From an uncultured Brachyspira sp. (GTDB lineage Bacteria > Spirochaetota > Brachyspiria > Brachyspirales > Brachyspiraceae), in contig NZ_CAKVGN010000013.1 of NCBI RefSeq assembly GCF_934747485.1, positions 1 to 49,293 of the forward strand: 49,293 nucleotides of DNA. Direction: 5' to 3'. Below, piece by piece: positions 24,954 through 33,622 of the stretch (its first letter is position 1; each line of letters starts with the position of its first letter). The translations under genes were made by a program, and so were the position numbers. Below the pieces are notes generated by a model. The model was not told where the DNA came from. It did no database searches and saw only the letters and a program-made list of their open reading frames with translations.

Positions 24954-26897
24954 TTAATTGATTTTCTCTTTTACAATACCATTTCTATAGGCATTGAGTA
25001 ATTCTTCTAAATCACTTATGCGTTTATTTAATTCAATACCAATATCAGTTTCTCCAACTGTAATTCTGCTTACAAACCTATCTACTATAGTTGTTTTTGG
25101 AGATATTCTAAAACCAGATTCCACAACTTCTGCAAAAGGTCTATGCTCTGCGATAATCATGGCATTAGAGTTTGATATTAAAGTGTATCCTCCTATGCCT
25201 GTGCTTTTATGATATGCCTTAGAAAGTCCTCCGTCTATTACTAAAAGTATACCCCCGCCTTTAATTGGGCTTTCTCCTTTATGAGTCTTTACTGGAACAT
25301 GTCCGTTTACTATATGAGATTTATGTATATCCAAATCAAATTCTTTTAATATACTCTCGCAATAATCTTTTTTATCTATATGATAATAATATGAATTATA
25401 GTTTTCTTTATGGGTTTCTTTATCTTCTATAAAATATCTTTCAAAGGTTGTCATTTTATTTTTGCCGAATAATGGAGATTTTGGTCCGCACCACAAATAC
25501 CAGCAGTAATCCAAAGCATTAAGCTGTTCTTCACTTCCTGTTTCACAATAAAAAGCCTTACGAACCTTATCTTCAACTTGCTTTAAATATCTTTTTCCAG
25601 ATAAATATTGACCGTCTATATATACATCATCAAAACTTCCATCTTCTTTTGTTGGTATGCATCCATGATATAGAAGGTTTCCGTTAAATATTTTGTATAT
25701 TCCCCCCTTAGCATAAATATAATTAGTATGTTTTTGTAGTGTTGGGCTATTAATAAAAGAAAAAGCCAAACTCTGTATTAAAGTGTTTTCTCCTTCTGTA
25801 AGTTCAAATGGGTTTTTAGGGTCTATTGTTGGGAAGTTTTTATCTTTAAGCTCATAGGTTTTACCTTCAATATTAATAGTTCCTTTTTTATAATCAATCT
25901 TATCAAGAAGTATGCGTTCGTCCATAGCATAATTTGGGTGTCTTTTTATAAGTTGGCATTCTAATTTAAACTGTATTATAGATATTGCCTTATGCATCTT
26001 TGAAGCTAAATCTTTATCAACTTCATCATATATGTTTTTATCTAAAGTATTAGGCTTAAACACTTCGCAAGGGTCATCTTTATAAACCTCATTAGCAAAT
26101 GACGACAAAGCTCTTAAATTAATTCCATAACTATATTCAAGCAAATCAAAATTATTATACCTAACAGCCAAACGTACAGCATTAGCAACACAAATTAAAC
26201 TTCCCTTAGCAGCCCCAAGCCAATGTATATCATGATTGCCCCAAGCCATATCAACTTCATTAAAATTCATTATACTCTCTATTACCTTGTCTGGGTGAGG
26301 TCCTCTGTCATAAATGTCCCCTACAATATGAAGCCTGTCTATACTGCATTTTCTTATTAAAGCACATAGTGATATAATAAATTTTTCTGATGCCGACACA
26401 TCTATTATAGAATCTATTATAGAAAAATAATAATTCTCTTTATTGTCTTCAACTGATGTTTGTAATAATTCATCAAGTATATAAGCAAAGTTTTGAGGCA
26501 TCTTCTTTCTAATCTTTGACCTTGTGTATTTACTTGTAACAAGTTTGCATATTCTAATGAGCCTATATATAGTTATTCTGCACCAATCATTAAAATCTTC
26601 TTTGGAAGCTTTTTTATTAATCATATTCTTTGTATCTACTATAAGTATTTGAAGTTCTATTCTTTCATTTTCTGTTAAAGTGTTTCTAAATAATATTTCT
26701 ATTTTCTCTTTTATAACTCCAGATGAAGTGCCTATTAAATATTCAAAACCTTCAGATTCCCCATGTATATCACTTAAAAAATATTCTGTACCCTTTGGTA
26801 ATTTGCATATTGCTTTTAAATTAATAATTTCAACAGAAGCATCGTCTATATTTGGGTACTTTTGAGATAATAATTCTAAATAATCTTTATCTTTCAT
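24954..26897 (-). CDS. fbp: Fructose-1,6-bisphosphatase class III
   Basis: This gluconeogenic enzyme hydrolyses fructose-1,6-bisphosphate to fructose-6-phosphate. The 647 residues match the large class III (Firmicutes-type) enzymes of about 640-670 residues and have no similarity to class I. The metallophosphatase motifs are clear: FLSDIHGESEGF near residue 41, HIVGDIYDRGPHPD near 191, WGNHDIHWLGAA near 219 and NGHVPVKTHKGESPIKGGG near 530. The last of these leads to DGGLSKAYH. The start has ggag 11 bases upstream. No neighbours of the same pathway are adjacent. Confidence 0.95.
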   Translation of the reverse strand: MKDKDYLELLSQKYPNIDDASVEIINLKAICKLPKGTEYFLSDIHGESEGFEYLIGTSSGVIKEKIEILFRNTLTENERIELQILIVDTKNMINKKASKEDFNDWCRITIYRLIRICKLVTSKYTRSKIRKKMPQNFAYILDELLQTSVEDNKENYYFSIIDSIIDVSASEKFIISLCALIRKCSIDRLHIVGDIYDRGPHPDKVIESIMNFNEVDMAWGNHDIHWLGAAKGSLICVANAVRLAVRYNNFDLLEYSYGINLRALSSFANEVYKDDPCEVFKPNTLDKNIYDEVDKDLASKMHKAISIIQFKLECQLIKRHPNYAMDERILLDKIDYKKGTINIEGKTYELKDKNFPTIDPKNPFELTEGENTLIQSLAFSFINSPTLQKHTNYIYAKGGIYKIFNGNLLYHGCIPTKEDGSFDDVYIDGQYLSGKRYLKQVEDKVRKAFYCETGSEEQLNALDYCWYLWCGPKSPLFGKNKMTTFERYFIEDKETHKENYNSYYYHIDKKDYCESILKEFDLDIHKSHIVNGHVPVKTHKGESPIKGGGILLVIDGGLSKAYHKSTGIGGYTLISNSNAMIIAEHRPFAEVVESGFRISPKTTIVDRFVSRITVGETDIGIELNKRISDLEELLNAYRNGIVKEKIN

Positions 26898-27095
26898 AAT
26901 AAAAAATCTCCAAAATATTATTTAAAATACAAAAATATATATGAAAATATTTTTTTTATTCTAGAATAAGTCCGATATAGTATAAGTATATACAAAAAAT
27001 AATATTAATCTATTATAATAAAAAAATATAATAGTAAATTTGATTAATTTTTATATAATAGATATATCACTTAAATATAGTAAAGAGTAATTTTT

Positions 27096-27917
27096 ATGGC
27101 TGAAACTAAAAATATTAAAATATTTCATTCTATAAGAGGTGTTTCTCAAAATTTTGGAGAGATACCAAAAATTGATTTAGAGATTGATTTGGACAAAGAA
27201 TATAATATATATAAAGATAATGACAATGTTATAAAAAAATTAAAAAATATCATAATATCAAAATTGGAAGAGTCAAATATTACAAAACAAGATAAAATAA
27301 TACTTTATGCAATAGCACCAAATAGCATACTCGTATCCATATCATTTATATTAGAAAAGTATAAATATAATTTTGATTTTTTGCCCAAGCCTAAAGATTC
27401 TCTTATATGGGGATATAGAGATATTGATATTAATGACCCAGAATTAACTAATTTTATAGACAGTAAATCAACTCAATTAAGAATATCAAATATAAATTAG
27501 CCAATAGGTATAATATTATCCGGCAGGTCTAATATAGATAACATAGAAGAAGTTTATAAAGATAATGAAAACCTCATTATAAATAAAGGCTTTGATTATT
27601 CATACACAAATATCATCACCATTACACATGAAATAAGATTACAAGAGAACTCTGATAAAAGCTTAGTAAACAAAAAATGTTATGATATATTTGTAAGCGA
27701 AGTAAACTCTATTTTTAATGATATAGTTTCATACGAAAATATTAAAGAAGTTCATATATTAAGTTCTATACCGGCTAATAGGCTTTTATATTTGGGTAAA
27801 AAAATGGCTAGCTATAAAAATAATCATCTTACATTTTATATTTATAATTACAGCAGTCAGAATAATAGATATGAATTAGGTGCTATATTAAACAGCAACT
27901 TGGTTGATGAATATTAA
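27096..27917 (+). pseudogene. SAVED-like protein interrupted by one in-frame stop
   Basis: The reading frame from 27096 is broken by a single TAG at 27498-27500 and then continues open for 138 codons to a TAA at 27915. Intact, it would be 273 codons. Both halves contain a similar fold signature: IILYAIAPNSILVSISFILE in the first, and VHILSSIPANRLLYLGKKM followed by LTFYIYNY in the second. This resembles the duplicated CARF-like core of SAVED domains, which sense cyclic oligonucleotides in CBASS and type III CRISPR defence. No effector domain or cyclase gene is seen nearby. The assignment is tentative. The frame continuity and sequence character after the TAG suggest a recent nonsense mutation or a two-part product. 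It ends exactly one base before the convergent methyltransferase gene. Confidence 0.55.
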
Positions 27918-28814
27918 TTATATTTGTGCTATTACTCTAATATTCTCTCCATAAGACCATTTATTAGGTTTATTTTTATAATTTATAAAAGTTGTATTTG
28001 GAACAATTAGCGTTTTTAAAGCAAATATAGAAAAATCAAAAAAATTATTAAAATTAGGCAAAGAGCCTTCTAATAAGCTTATTCTTAAATTTTCATTATC
28101 CATGTTGATGTTATAATTATTATATTCGCTTCTTATTACTTTTAAATTTGCACTTTCTACAAACTTAATTAAATTATCCATAGTAAAATTAACAATATGC
28201 TCAGTATTTAGATACCTCATAAGCATTTCATAAGAACATTCTTCTGGCATAGGTGAATTAGGAACTTCTATATATATAAAACCCTCTTTTTTAAGCATGC
28301 TTTTTATTTTTATTAATATCTCTTTAGGTTCTTTGAAATGTTCTATTACATGTGAAAGTATTATAATATCATATTTAGATTTGCTTTCTAAAAAGTTTTC
28401 TTTTAAATCAATATTATATTTTTTTTGGGCATAAACTCTTGCATCATCATTAATCTCATATCCAAAAACATTATTATTATTTTTTTTAAAAAGGCTTAAT
28501 AATAATCCGTCAAAAGCACCAATCTCGCATATATCTTTATTTTTCAAATCTATGGTTTGTTTGATAAAATTGAATTGAGATAAACTTCTTGCATAACGCA
28601 TCTTGCTTTTAGCTGTTTCAAATAATTTATTTTTTATATTATTATGATATTCATTTTTATATAATGAGTTAATCTCTTCGTCTGTTGGAGAATTAATAAA
28701 GTATAAAGAACATTCATCGCATTGATAAACGTCTTTATACTCTTTCCAAATATTTTTAATTTCTCCAATTTTTTTATGATTATTGGAAGAACAAACTTTG
28801 CAGCCGTTTGCCAT
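27918..28814 (-). CDS. Zinc-finger class I SAM-dependent methyltransferase
   Basis: This 298-residue protein has an N-terminal zinc-binding knuckle (Cys5, Cys8, Cys32, Cys35) followed by a Rossmann-type methyltransferase. The SAM-binding motif is ICEIGAFDGLLLSLF near residue 95, with the acidic segment VFGYEIND and the ILSHVIEHFKEP segment at about 150. The C-terminal region is less conserved. This arrangement resembles C-methyltransferases of sugar biosynthesis (putative zinc-binding domain plus Methyltransf_23). No sugar-pathway genes lie nearby, so the substrate is unknown. It starts five bases after nusA, without a clear ribosome binding site, and is probably translated by coupling at the end of the rimP-nusA transcript. 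Confidence 0.8.
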   Translation of the reverse strand: MANGCKVCSSNNHKKIGEIKNIWKEYKDVYQCDECSLYFINSPTDEEINSLYKNEYHNNIKNKLFETAKSKMRYARSLSQFNFIKQTIDLKNKDICEIGAFDGLLLSLFKKNNNNVFGYEINDDARVYAQKKYNIDLKENFLESKSKYDIIILSHVIEHFKEPKEILIKIKSMLKKEGFIYIEVPNSPMPEECSYEMLMRYLNTEHIVNFTMDNLIKFVESANLKVIRSEYNNYNINMDNENLRISLLEGSLPNFNNFFDFSIFALKTLIVPNTTFINYKNKPNKWSYGENIRVIAQI

Positions 28815-28819
28815 ATAAA

Positions 28820-30307
28820 TTATTCAAAAGAAAGCTCAATACCGCATTTAGGGCATTTAGTCATATCTTCAGTAATGCTAGAACCGCAGTTAGGACACTC
28901 ATAAACTTCTATCTCTTCAACAACCTCTTCTGCAATTCCTTCATAATTTTCATCACTCTCTTCTACAACACTAACAACTTCTTTAAGTACATTTATTATA
29001 TTATTAACAGTATCCTCATCAAGATTTGTTTTTTCTATAATATCTTTAGCATTCATTCCATAAAGCTCTTCTATAGAATTGATGCCTCCGTCAATAAGAG
29101 TTTTTATCACATCTTTATCTATATCAGTTAATGAATATAAATTGCTTATTGTATTATCTTCAGTGTTTTCAGTTTCAGCAGCAATTTCTTCTTTTTCTTC
29201 ATTTTCTTCAACATTTTCAGCAAATATTTGATTCAAAGGAACTATATCTTTTAATAATTCAGGATTTTCTTTAATATCAGTTTCTGTTTTAAGGTCGAAA
29301 GTATAGCCAGTGAGCTGAGAAGCTAATTTAACATTATATCCGCTTCTTCCTAAAGCAAGTGATAATTGGTCATCAGGTATAATAATCATAGCTTCTTTTT
29401 TGTCAGGGTCTGTAATAATTATTCTCGTAGGTTTGGCAGGAGCAATAGCCTCTGAAATGTATTCTCTAATATCTTTAGACCATTTTACAACATCAATCTT
29501 CTCGCCTTCAATTTCTTTTATAATAGCCTGTATCCTTATACCTTTCTGTCCAATACAAGCACCTATTGGATCAACTTCAGGCTTGTTTGAAACAACAGCT
29601 ATTTTTATTTTTAATCCCGGCTGTCTTACAACATTTTTTATCTCTATAGTGCCGTCAGCAATCTCAGGAATCTCTAATTCAAATAATTTCTTAATAAAAT
29701 CAGCTTTAGTTCTTGTTAAATATATAGTAGGGTGACCAGACCTGTCATTTTCTACTTTATATATATATGCTCTTATTCTGTCCCCCGCAGCATAATGTTC
29801 TCTTGGAGATAAATCTTTTTTTAATAAAATGCCTTCAGTCTTACCTAAATTAACATATATATTTCCTCTGTTTTCTCTTTGGAAATATCCATTAACTAAT
29901 TGATTCTCTCTTCTTTTGAATTCATTATATATAATATTTTTTTCAAGTTCAGAAATCTTTTGAAAGAAAGTAGTTTTCGCAGCAGTGCTCTCTATTCTTC
30001 CAAAATCTCCTATATGATCAACCAATATTAAAACCTCATCACCCAAGTTAATATCGCTGTCAAGCTTTTTAGCCTCTTCTAAAGATATCTCCTTTCTATC
30101 ATCTTTTACCTCTTCAACAACATTAACTCCTCTGTATACTGTAGGGTTATTATTATTATCAAAATTAATATGAAAACTTACATTATCCCCATACTTCTTT
30201 TTCAAAGCCAAAACCATAACAGATTCTACAACCTCTTTAAGCAAATCAATACTTATGTCTTTTTCCTCAGAAAGCATTTGAAGGTAAGTACCAACATTTT
30301 CAAACAT
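28820..30307 (-). CDS. nusA: Transcription elongation/termination factor NusA with C-terminal zinc ribbon
   Basis: This 495-residue protein binds RNA polymerase and nascent RNA and modulates pausing, intrinsic termination and antitermination. The N-terminal RNA polymerase-binding domain begins MFENVGTYLQMLSEEKDIS. The S1 domain (VNLGKTEGILLKKDLSPRE, about 150-215) and two KH domains follow (DPIGACIGQKGIRIQAI near 225 and MIIIPDDQLSLALGRSGYNV near 305). A glutamate-rich linker (375-395) leads to a helix-hairpin-helix segment (about 395-445). The last 29 residues are unusual: two CxxC pairs, Cys471/474 and Cys485/488, form a probable zinc ribbon that ordinary NusA lacks. It is the second gene after rimP. 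infB, its usual partner, is not next to it. Confidence 0.95.
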   Translation of the reverse strand: MFENVGTYLQMLSEEKDISIDLLKEVVESVMVLALKKKYGDNVSFHINFDNNNNPTVYRGVNVVEEVKDDRKEISLEEAKKLDSDINLGDEVLILVDHIGDFGRIESTAAKTTFFQKISELEKNIIYNEFKRRENQLVNGYFQRENRGNIYVNLGKTEGILLKKDLSPREHYAAGDRIRAYIYKVENDRSGHPTIYLTRTKADFIKKLFELEIPEIADGTIEIKNVVRQPGLKIKIAVVSNKPEVDPIGACIGQKGIRIQAIIKEIEGEKIDVVKWSKDIREYISEAIAPAKPTRIIITDPDKKEAMIIIPDDQLSLALGRSGYNVKLASQLTGYTFDLKTETDIKENPELLKDIVPLNQIFAENVEENEEKEEIAAETENTEDNTISNLYSLTDIDKDVIKTLIDGGINSIEELYGMNAKDIIEKTNLDEDTVNNIINVLKEVVSVVEESDENYEGIAEEVVEEIEVYECPNCGSSITEDMTKCPKCGIELSFE

Positions 30308-30334
30308 AATTAATTCTCCATTTTTATATTTTTA

Positions 30335-30880
30335 CTAGCAATTTAATCTAGTTTTTATAATATCAGATTTTAATATTTTTATATCAACATTATCATCATT
30401 ATTTATAACAATATAATCATCTTTAGCTTCTTTTAATATGGCAGCAGTTGTAATATAATTATCATCATCTACTTTGTATTTAATCTTTATAGGCATATCC
30501 TCAAAAAGCTCATAATTATCATCAAATTTCCATCTAAACCCAGCAGAAGATACCGTAATAGTGTAATCGCCCTCATCATAACCATTATTTTTTATCACTT
30601 CCTGAATTACTCTTGTAGCTTCAATACAATGATTATGCGAAACACTTTCCTTCTTCTTAAAAATAACAGCATAAACTTTTTTATTATCCTTAACAGCAAG
30701 AACTTTTAAATCCAATAAATAAATATTATGCTTTTCTATTAATTTTTTAGCATTCTCAAAAAGCAGCTCTTGGTCTATTACTTTAATTTCATCTTTTTTT
30801 ACAGGCTTAACTTTTTTCTTTTTAGCATCTCTGCCGTATTCTTTTTGCCTTTGCGGTCTTCTATTGTTTTTTTCGCTCAT
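30335..30880 (-). CDS. rimP: Ribosome maturation factor RimP
   Basis: This factor assists maturation of the 30S ribosomal subunit. The 181 residues start at MSEKNN (30880). A TTG at 30898 is in frame but falls in the U-tract of the preceding terminator. A basic N-terminal extension (residues 1-35, rich in Lys/Arg) precedes the RimP N-domain. The RimP segments VYAVIFKKKESVSHNHC, EATRVIQEV and YTITVSSAGFRWKF (the usual form contains VSSPG) are present. A C-terminal SH3-like domain follows. The rimP-nusA order, 27 bases apart, is the widely conserved arrangement. A terminator hairpin in its leader suggests control by attenuation. Confidence 0.88.
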   Translation of the reverse strand: MSEKNNRRPQRQKEYGRDAKKKKVKPVKKDEIKVIDQELLFENAKKLIEKHNIYLLDLKVLAVKDNKKVYAVIFKKKESVSHNHCIEATRVIQEVIKNNGYDEGDYTITVSSAGFRWKFDDNYELFEDMPIKIKYKVDDDNYITTAAILKEAKDDYIVINNDDNVDIKILKSDIIKTRLNC

Positions 30881-30896
30881 AATACTAAATGTTAAC

Positions 30897-30948
30897 AAAA
30901 AAAGAGAGTCAGTTTTTCCCTTGTGGGAGATAAAACCAACACTCTTTT
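30897..30948 (-). terminator. Terminator/attenuator in the rimP-nusA leader
   Basis: On the minus strand aaagagtgttggtttt pairs with aaaaactgactctcttt, with one mismatch and two G-U pairs. It is capped by ctccc/ggg around the loop and followed by seven U residues. The U-tract ends about 16 bases before the rimP ATG, leaving no room for a promoter between them. It may also serve as the trxB terminator. Confidence 0.8.
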
Positions 30949-30975
30949 ATTAAAGTCCTATTGATTATAAAATTA

Positions 30976-31003
30976 ATTCTATATCAATAAATATTTTTGT
31001 CAA
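30976..31003 (-). promoter_or_regulatory. Promoter between trxB and the rimP leader hairpin
   Basis: On the minus strand TTGACA (31003-30998), a 16-base spacer and TAGAAT (30981-30976) would start RNA near 30969. The transcript would then contain the whole hairpin at 30948-30897 before reaching rimP. Confidence 0.65.
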
Positions 31004-31015
31004 GCATTTTTAAAA

Positions 31016-31954
31016 TTAAAGATGAGATAAATACTCAGTAACTCTCACAGCTGCCACTGCCCCTTCTCCAACAGCATTAGCAACTTGTCTTACAGGCTTA
31101 AATACAGAATCTCCGCAAGCAAAAACCCCGTCTATATTAGTAGCCATAGTAGACATATCAACTATAATGTGTCCGCTTTCTTTCATAGCAATTCCAGTAT
31201 CTTTTAATATGCTAGTAGCAGGCTCTTGACCAACAAATACAAATACGCCGTCTACAGCTTGTTCATGTATAGAATTATCTAATACATTTTTTATCTTTAT
31301 GTTAGTAACCTTTCCGTCTCCGCAAATCTCATCTATCACACTGTCTAAAACATATTCTACTTTTCCAGTATTAGTTAAATGTTCTATATTGATAGCATCA
31401 GCTCTAAACTCTTTTCTTCTATGAACTAAATATATCTTATTAACGAATCTTGTAAGGAAATAAGCCTCATCAAAAGCACTGTTTCCGCCTCCAACTACAG
31501 CAACAGTTTTTCCCCTATAAAAAGCACCATCACAAGTAGCACAGTATGAAACACCCCTTCCAGCAAAATCTTCTTCGCCTTTAGTGCCTAATTTCTTGGA
31601 AAATCCACCCATAGCGAGTATTATAGTCTTTGTCTGATAAGTTTTTCCATCTGCTGTATGAATAGTTTTTACTTTATCTTTAATATTTTCTATTTTTGTA
31701 ACTTCATCATAAACTATAGGATTTTTAGAAAATTTTTCAGCATGCCTTTGCATTCTATCAACAAGTTCAAAAGAAGTCATCTCCTCTGGAAAACCTAAAT
31801 AATTTTCAACAGTATCAGTGCTCATCATCTGTCCGCCGATACCTTTTTTTTCTATAAGCAAAGAATTAGTTAAAGCTCTTCCCAAATAAAGCAAAGCAGA
31901 AAGACCAGCAGGACCGCCGCCTATAACAATAGAATCATATACATTATTTGACAT
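31016..31954 (-). CDS. trxB: Thioredoxin reductase
   Basis: This cytosolic flavoenzyme transfers electrons from NADPH to thioredoxin. The 312 residues show the FAD-binding motif GGGPAGLSALLYLGRA near residue 12, the redox-active CATC disulfide at about 133-136 (YCATCDGAFYRG), the NADPH motif VVGGGNSAFDEA near 150 and the C-terminal FAD motif GVFACGDSVF near 278. The start has aaaggag upstream, with its own promoter behind it. Its partner trxA lies at the right end of the window on the same strand, 17 kb away. Confidence 0.96.
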   Translation of the reverse strand: MSNNVYDSIVIGGGPAGLSALLYLGRALTNSLLIEKKGIGGQMMSTDTVENYLGFPEEMTSFELVDRMQRHAEKFSKNPIVYDEVTKIENIKDKVKTIHTADGKTYQTKTIILAMGGFSKKLGTKGEEDFAGRGVSYCATCDGAFYRGKTVAVVGGGNSAFDEAYFLTRFVNKIYLVHRRKEFRADAINIEHLTNTGKVEYVLDSVIDEICGDGKVTNIKIKNVLDNSIHEQAVDGVFVFVGQEPATSILKDTGIAMKESGHIIVDMSTMATNIDGVFACGDSVFKPVRQVANAVGEGAVAAVRVTEYLSHL

Positions 31955-31985
31955 ATATTGAACTCCTTTTTTATTAGTAATAATT

Positions 31986-32013
31986 ATTATATAGTATTTT
32001 TTGAATTAGTCAA
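31986..32013 (-). promoter_or_regulatory. Promoter of trxB
   Basis: On the minus strand TTGACT (32013-32008), a 16-base spacer and TATAAT (31991-31986) lie about 32 bases before the trxB ATG. Confidence 0.7.
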
Positions 32014-32039
32014 ACATTTTGTTATAGTATTATAACTTT

Positions 32040-33503
32040 TTATAGCTTTTTGAAATGCTTGTTAATATAGGCTATGATTTCGCTTGTGTTTGCTATTTCC
32101 CTAGATGAATTGCCAACTCTGATAAAGAATTTTTCTTCTTTAAGACCTTGTTTATTGGTGATTCTACTATATACAGGCTCTCTGCTCTTGCTTATGTAAA
32201 CAATACATATATCTTTTCCTTCTTCTTCAACGAAGTCTATTCTAATATTTTCAGCAGAAAAAGCATTGCCGTAATAGGTTTCAACTAAAGTTCTAAGATG
32301 AAGCTCAAAGAAATCTTTATTAGGCTGTCTTAAAGTAGAATAATCATGCTCAAGTCCAATAATTTCTCCGTCATTAGTGATTCCTATGAATAGTCTTCCG
32401 CCTTCTGTATTAGCAAATGCGGCAATAGATTTCATTATCACTTCTTCAAGAGATTTATTTATTTTTTCTGTATTGCTGTCATATCTTAAAGTTGACTTAA
32501 ACTCTATGTTTGTGCTTTCACCCTCTTTTATAATGTTTTTAATGTTCATATGATTGTTTCTCAGGTCTTCTATTATTCTTACATAATGAACAGAGAACAT
32601 TACTATTAATCCTATTGTAAGAACTATAAACATAACGAAGAAAAGTATAATAGGTATTTGTATTTTATTTATTAATGACTTCTCTGGAATTATAATACCT
32701 ATTTCAACATTATTTTCAGATACACTAAAATTCCCTTTATATCCCCAATAATGCTTATTATTATAAACTACTTTGGCTATATCTTCATTTTCATTTTTTT
32801 GAAACTCATAATTAAGCATATCTGCTATTTCAATAAAATCCATAGGGTTTTCATTGGTATTAGATAAAGATACAGGGAAAATTATTCTGCTGTTTCCAGT
32901 AACCAAATAAGCATATATATTATTCATATTTTTTATATCTAAGTCATCAAACTTTACATTGAATTGAGAAATATATTCAAAAGCAACATTTTCGCTTGCA
33001 ATATAAATTAGATGTATATATGGTTTACCGTCTTTAACATAAAAAGAGTCTATACTAAGCTGCTCCATTGGTATTGCAGAATATTTTTGCATATTATTCG
33101 TGGCAATAGTACCTTGAACCTTATATCCATTGCCAGATTTTGTAATAGACATATAACTATCGCCAAATTGCATAGCAGCTTTTTCTATAAAAGTATGCTT
33201 TGGGAAAAAATTAGTTATTAAAACCTTATAAACATCTGGAGCCTGATTGATTATGTCAAATATAGGCGTCATTTGCATAGAAAAATAGTAGGTTGGGTAA
33301 TATATTTTAGAATATTCCTCTACTACACTATTTTTTACATCTTGAAAAAGAGACTTAAAAAGAAACTTTACAGGTACAGGACTGCGCATTTGAAAATATA
33401 CAAACCCTGCCGCAGATAAAAACAGAAATACTAATAGCACATCTCTAAGTATCTTATTACGTAATTCAGATTTCGAGATAAATCTTCCAGATATTATTTT
33501 CAT
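32040..33503 (-). CDS. Membrane-anchored protein with extracytoplasmic sensor and cytosolic AlbA_2 domain
   Basis: This 487-residue protein has a first membrane span (about 19-38), an extracytoplasmic region of about 240 residues, a second span (about 283-308) and a cytosolic C-terminus. The C-terminal part (about 327-470) is an AlbA_2 (divergent AAA-4, Schlafen-related) domain. Its signatures are EGESTNIEFKSTLR, then AAFANTEGGRLFIGITNDG, followed by IGLEHD and, later, FFIRVGNSSREI. AlbA_2 domains bind nucleic acid or nucleotide and are usually in soluble regulators or Schlafen-like nucleases. The two-span layout resembles a receptor in which an external Cache-like domain would control it. 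The function is unknown. It is likely monocistronic and lies upstream of trxB on the same strand. Confidence 0.8.
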   Translation of the reverse strand: MKIISGRFISKSELRNKILRDVLLVFLFLSAAGFVYFQMRSPVPVKFLFKSLFQDVKNSVVEEYSKIYYPTYYFSMQMTPIFDIINQAPDVYKVLITNFFPKHTFIEKAAMQFGDSYMSITKSGNGYKVQGTIATNNMQKYSAIPMEQLSIDSFYVKDGKPYIHLIYIASENVAFEYISQFNVKFDDLDIKNMNNIYAYLVTGNSRIIFPVSLSNTNENPMDFIEIADMLNYEFQKNENEDIAKVVYNNKHYWGYKGNFSVSENNVEIGIIIPEKSLINKIQIPIILFFVMFIVLTIGLIVMFSVHYVRIIEDLRNNHMNIKNIIKEGESTNIEFKSTLRYDSNTEKINKSLEEVIMKSIAAFANTEGGRLFIGITNDGEIIGLEHDYSTLRQPNKDFFELHLRTLVETYYGNAFSAENIRIDFVEEEGKDICIVYISKSREPVYSRITNKQGLKEEKFFIRVGNSSREIANTSEIIAYINKHFKKL

Positions 33504-33622
33504 GCCATATCCATAGTACCTATTTTTTTCTTAATCATCATACTATAATAACATAATATAATTATAATATCAACATATAAAAAAATAATAAAAAGTCAAT
33601 ACATAAATATTATAATATTTTA

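Noticed and set aside
27498..27500. Programmed TAG read-through (selenocysteine, pyrrolysine or suppression)
   Set aside because: The codon is TAG, not TGA. No special downstream structure was seen, and no pyrrolysine machinery is expected in this lineage. A plain nonsense mutation is simpler.
30881..30898. Upstream TTG start for RimP adding six residues
   Set aside because: It would place the start within the U-tract of the leader terminator. The ATG at 30880 is more plausible, although neither has a clear Shine-Dalgarno sequence.
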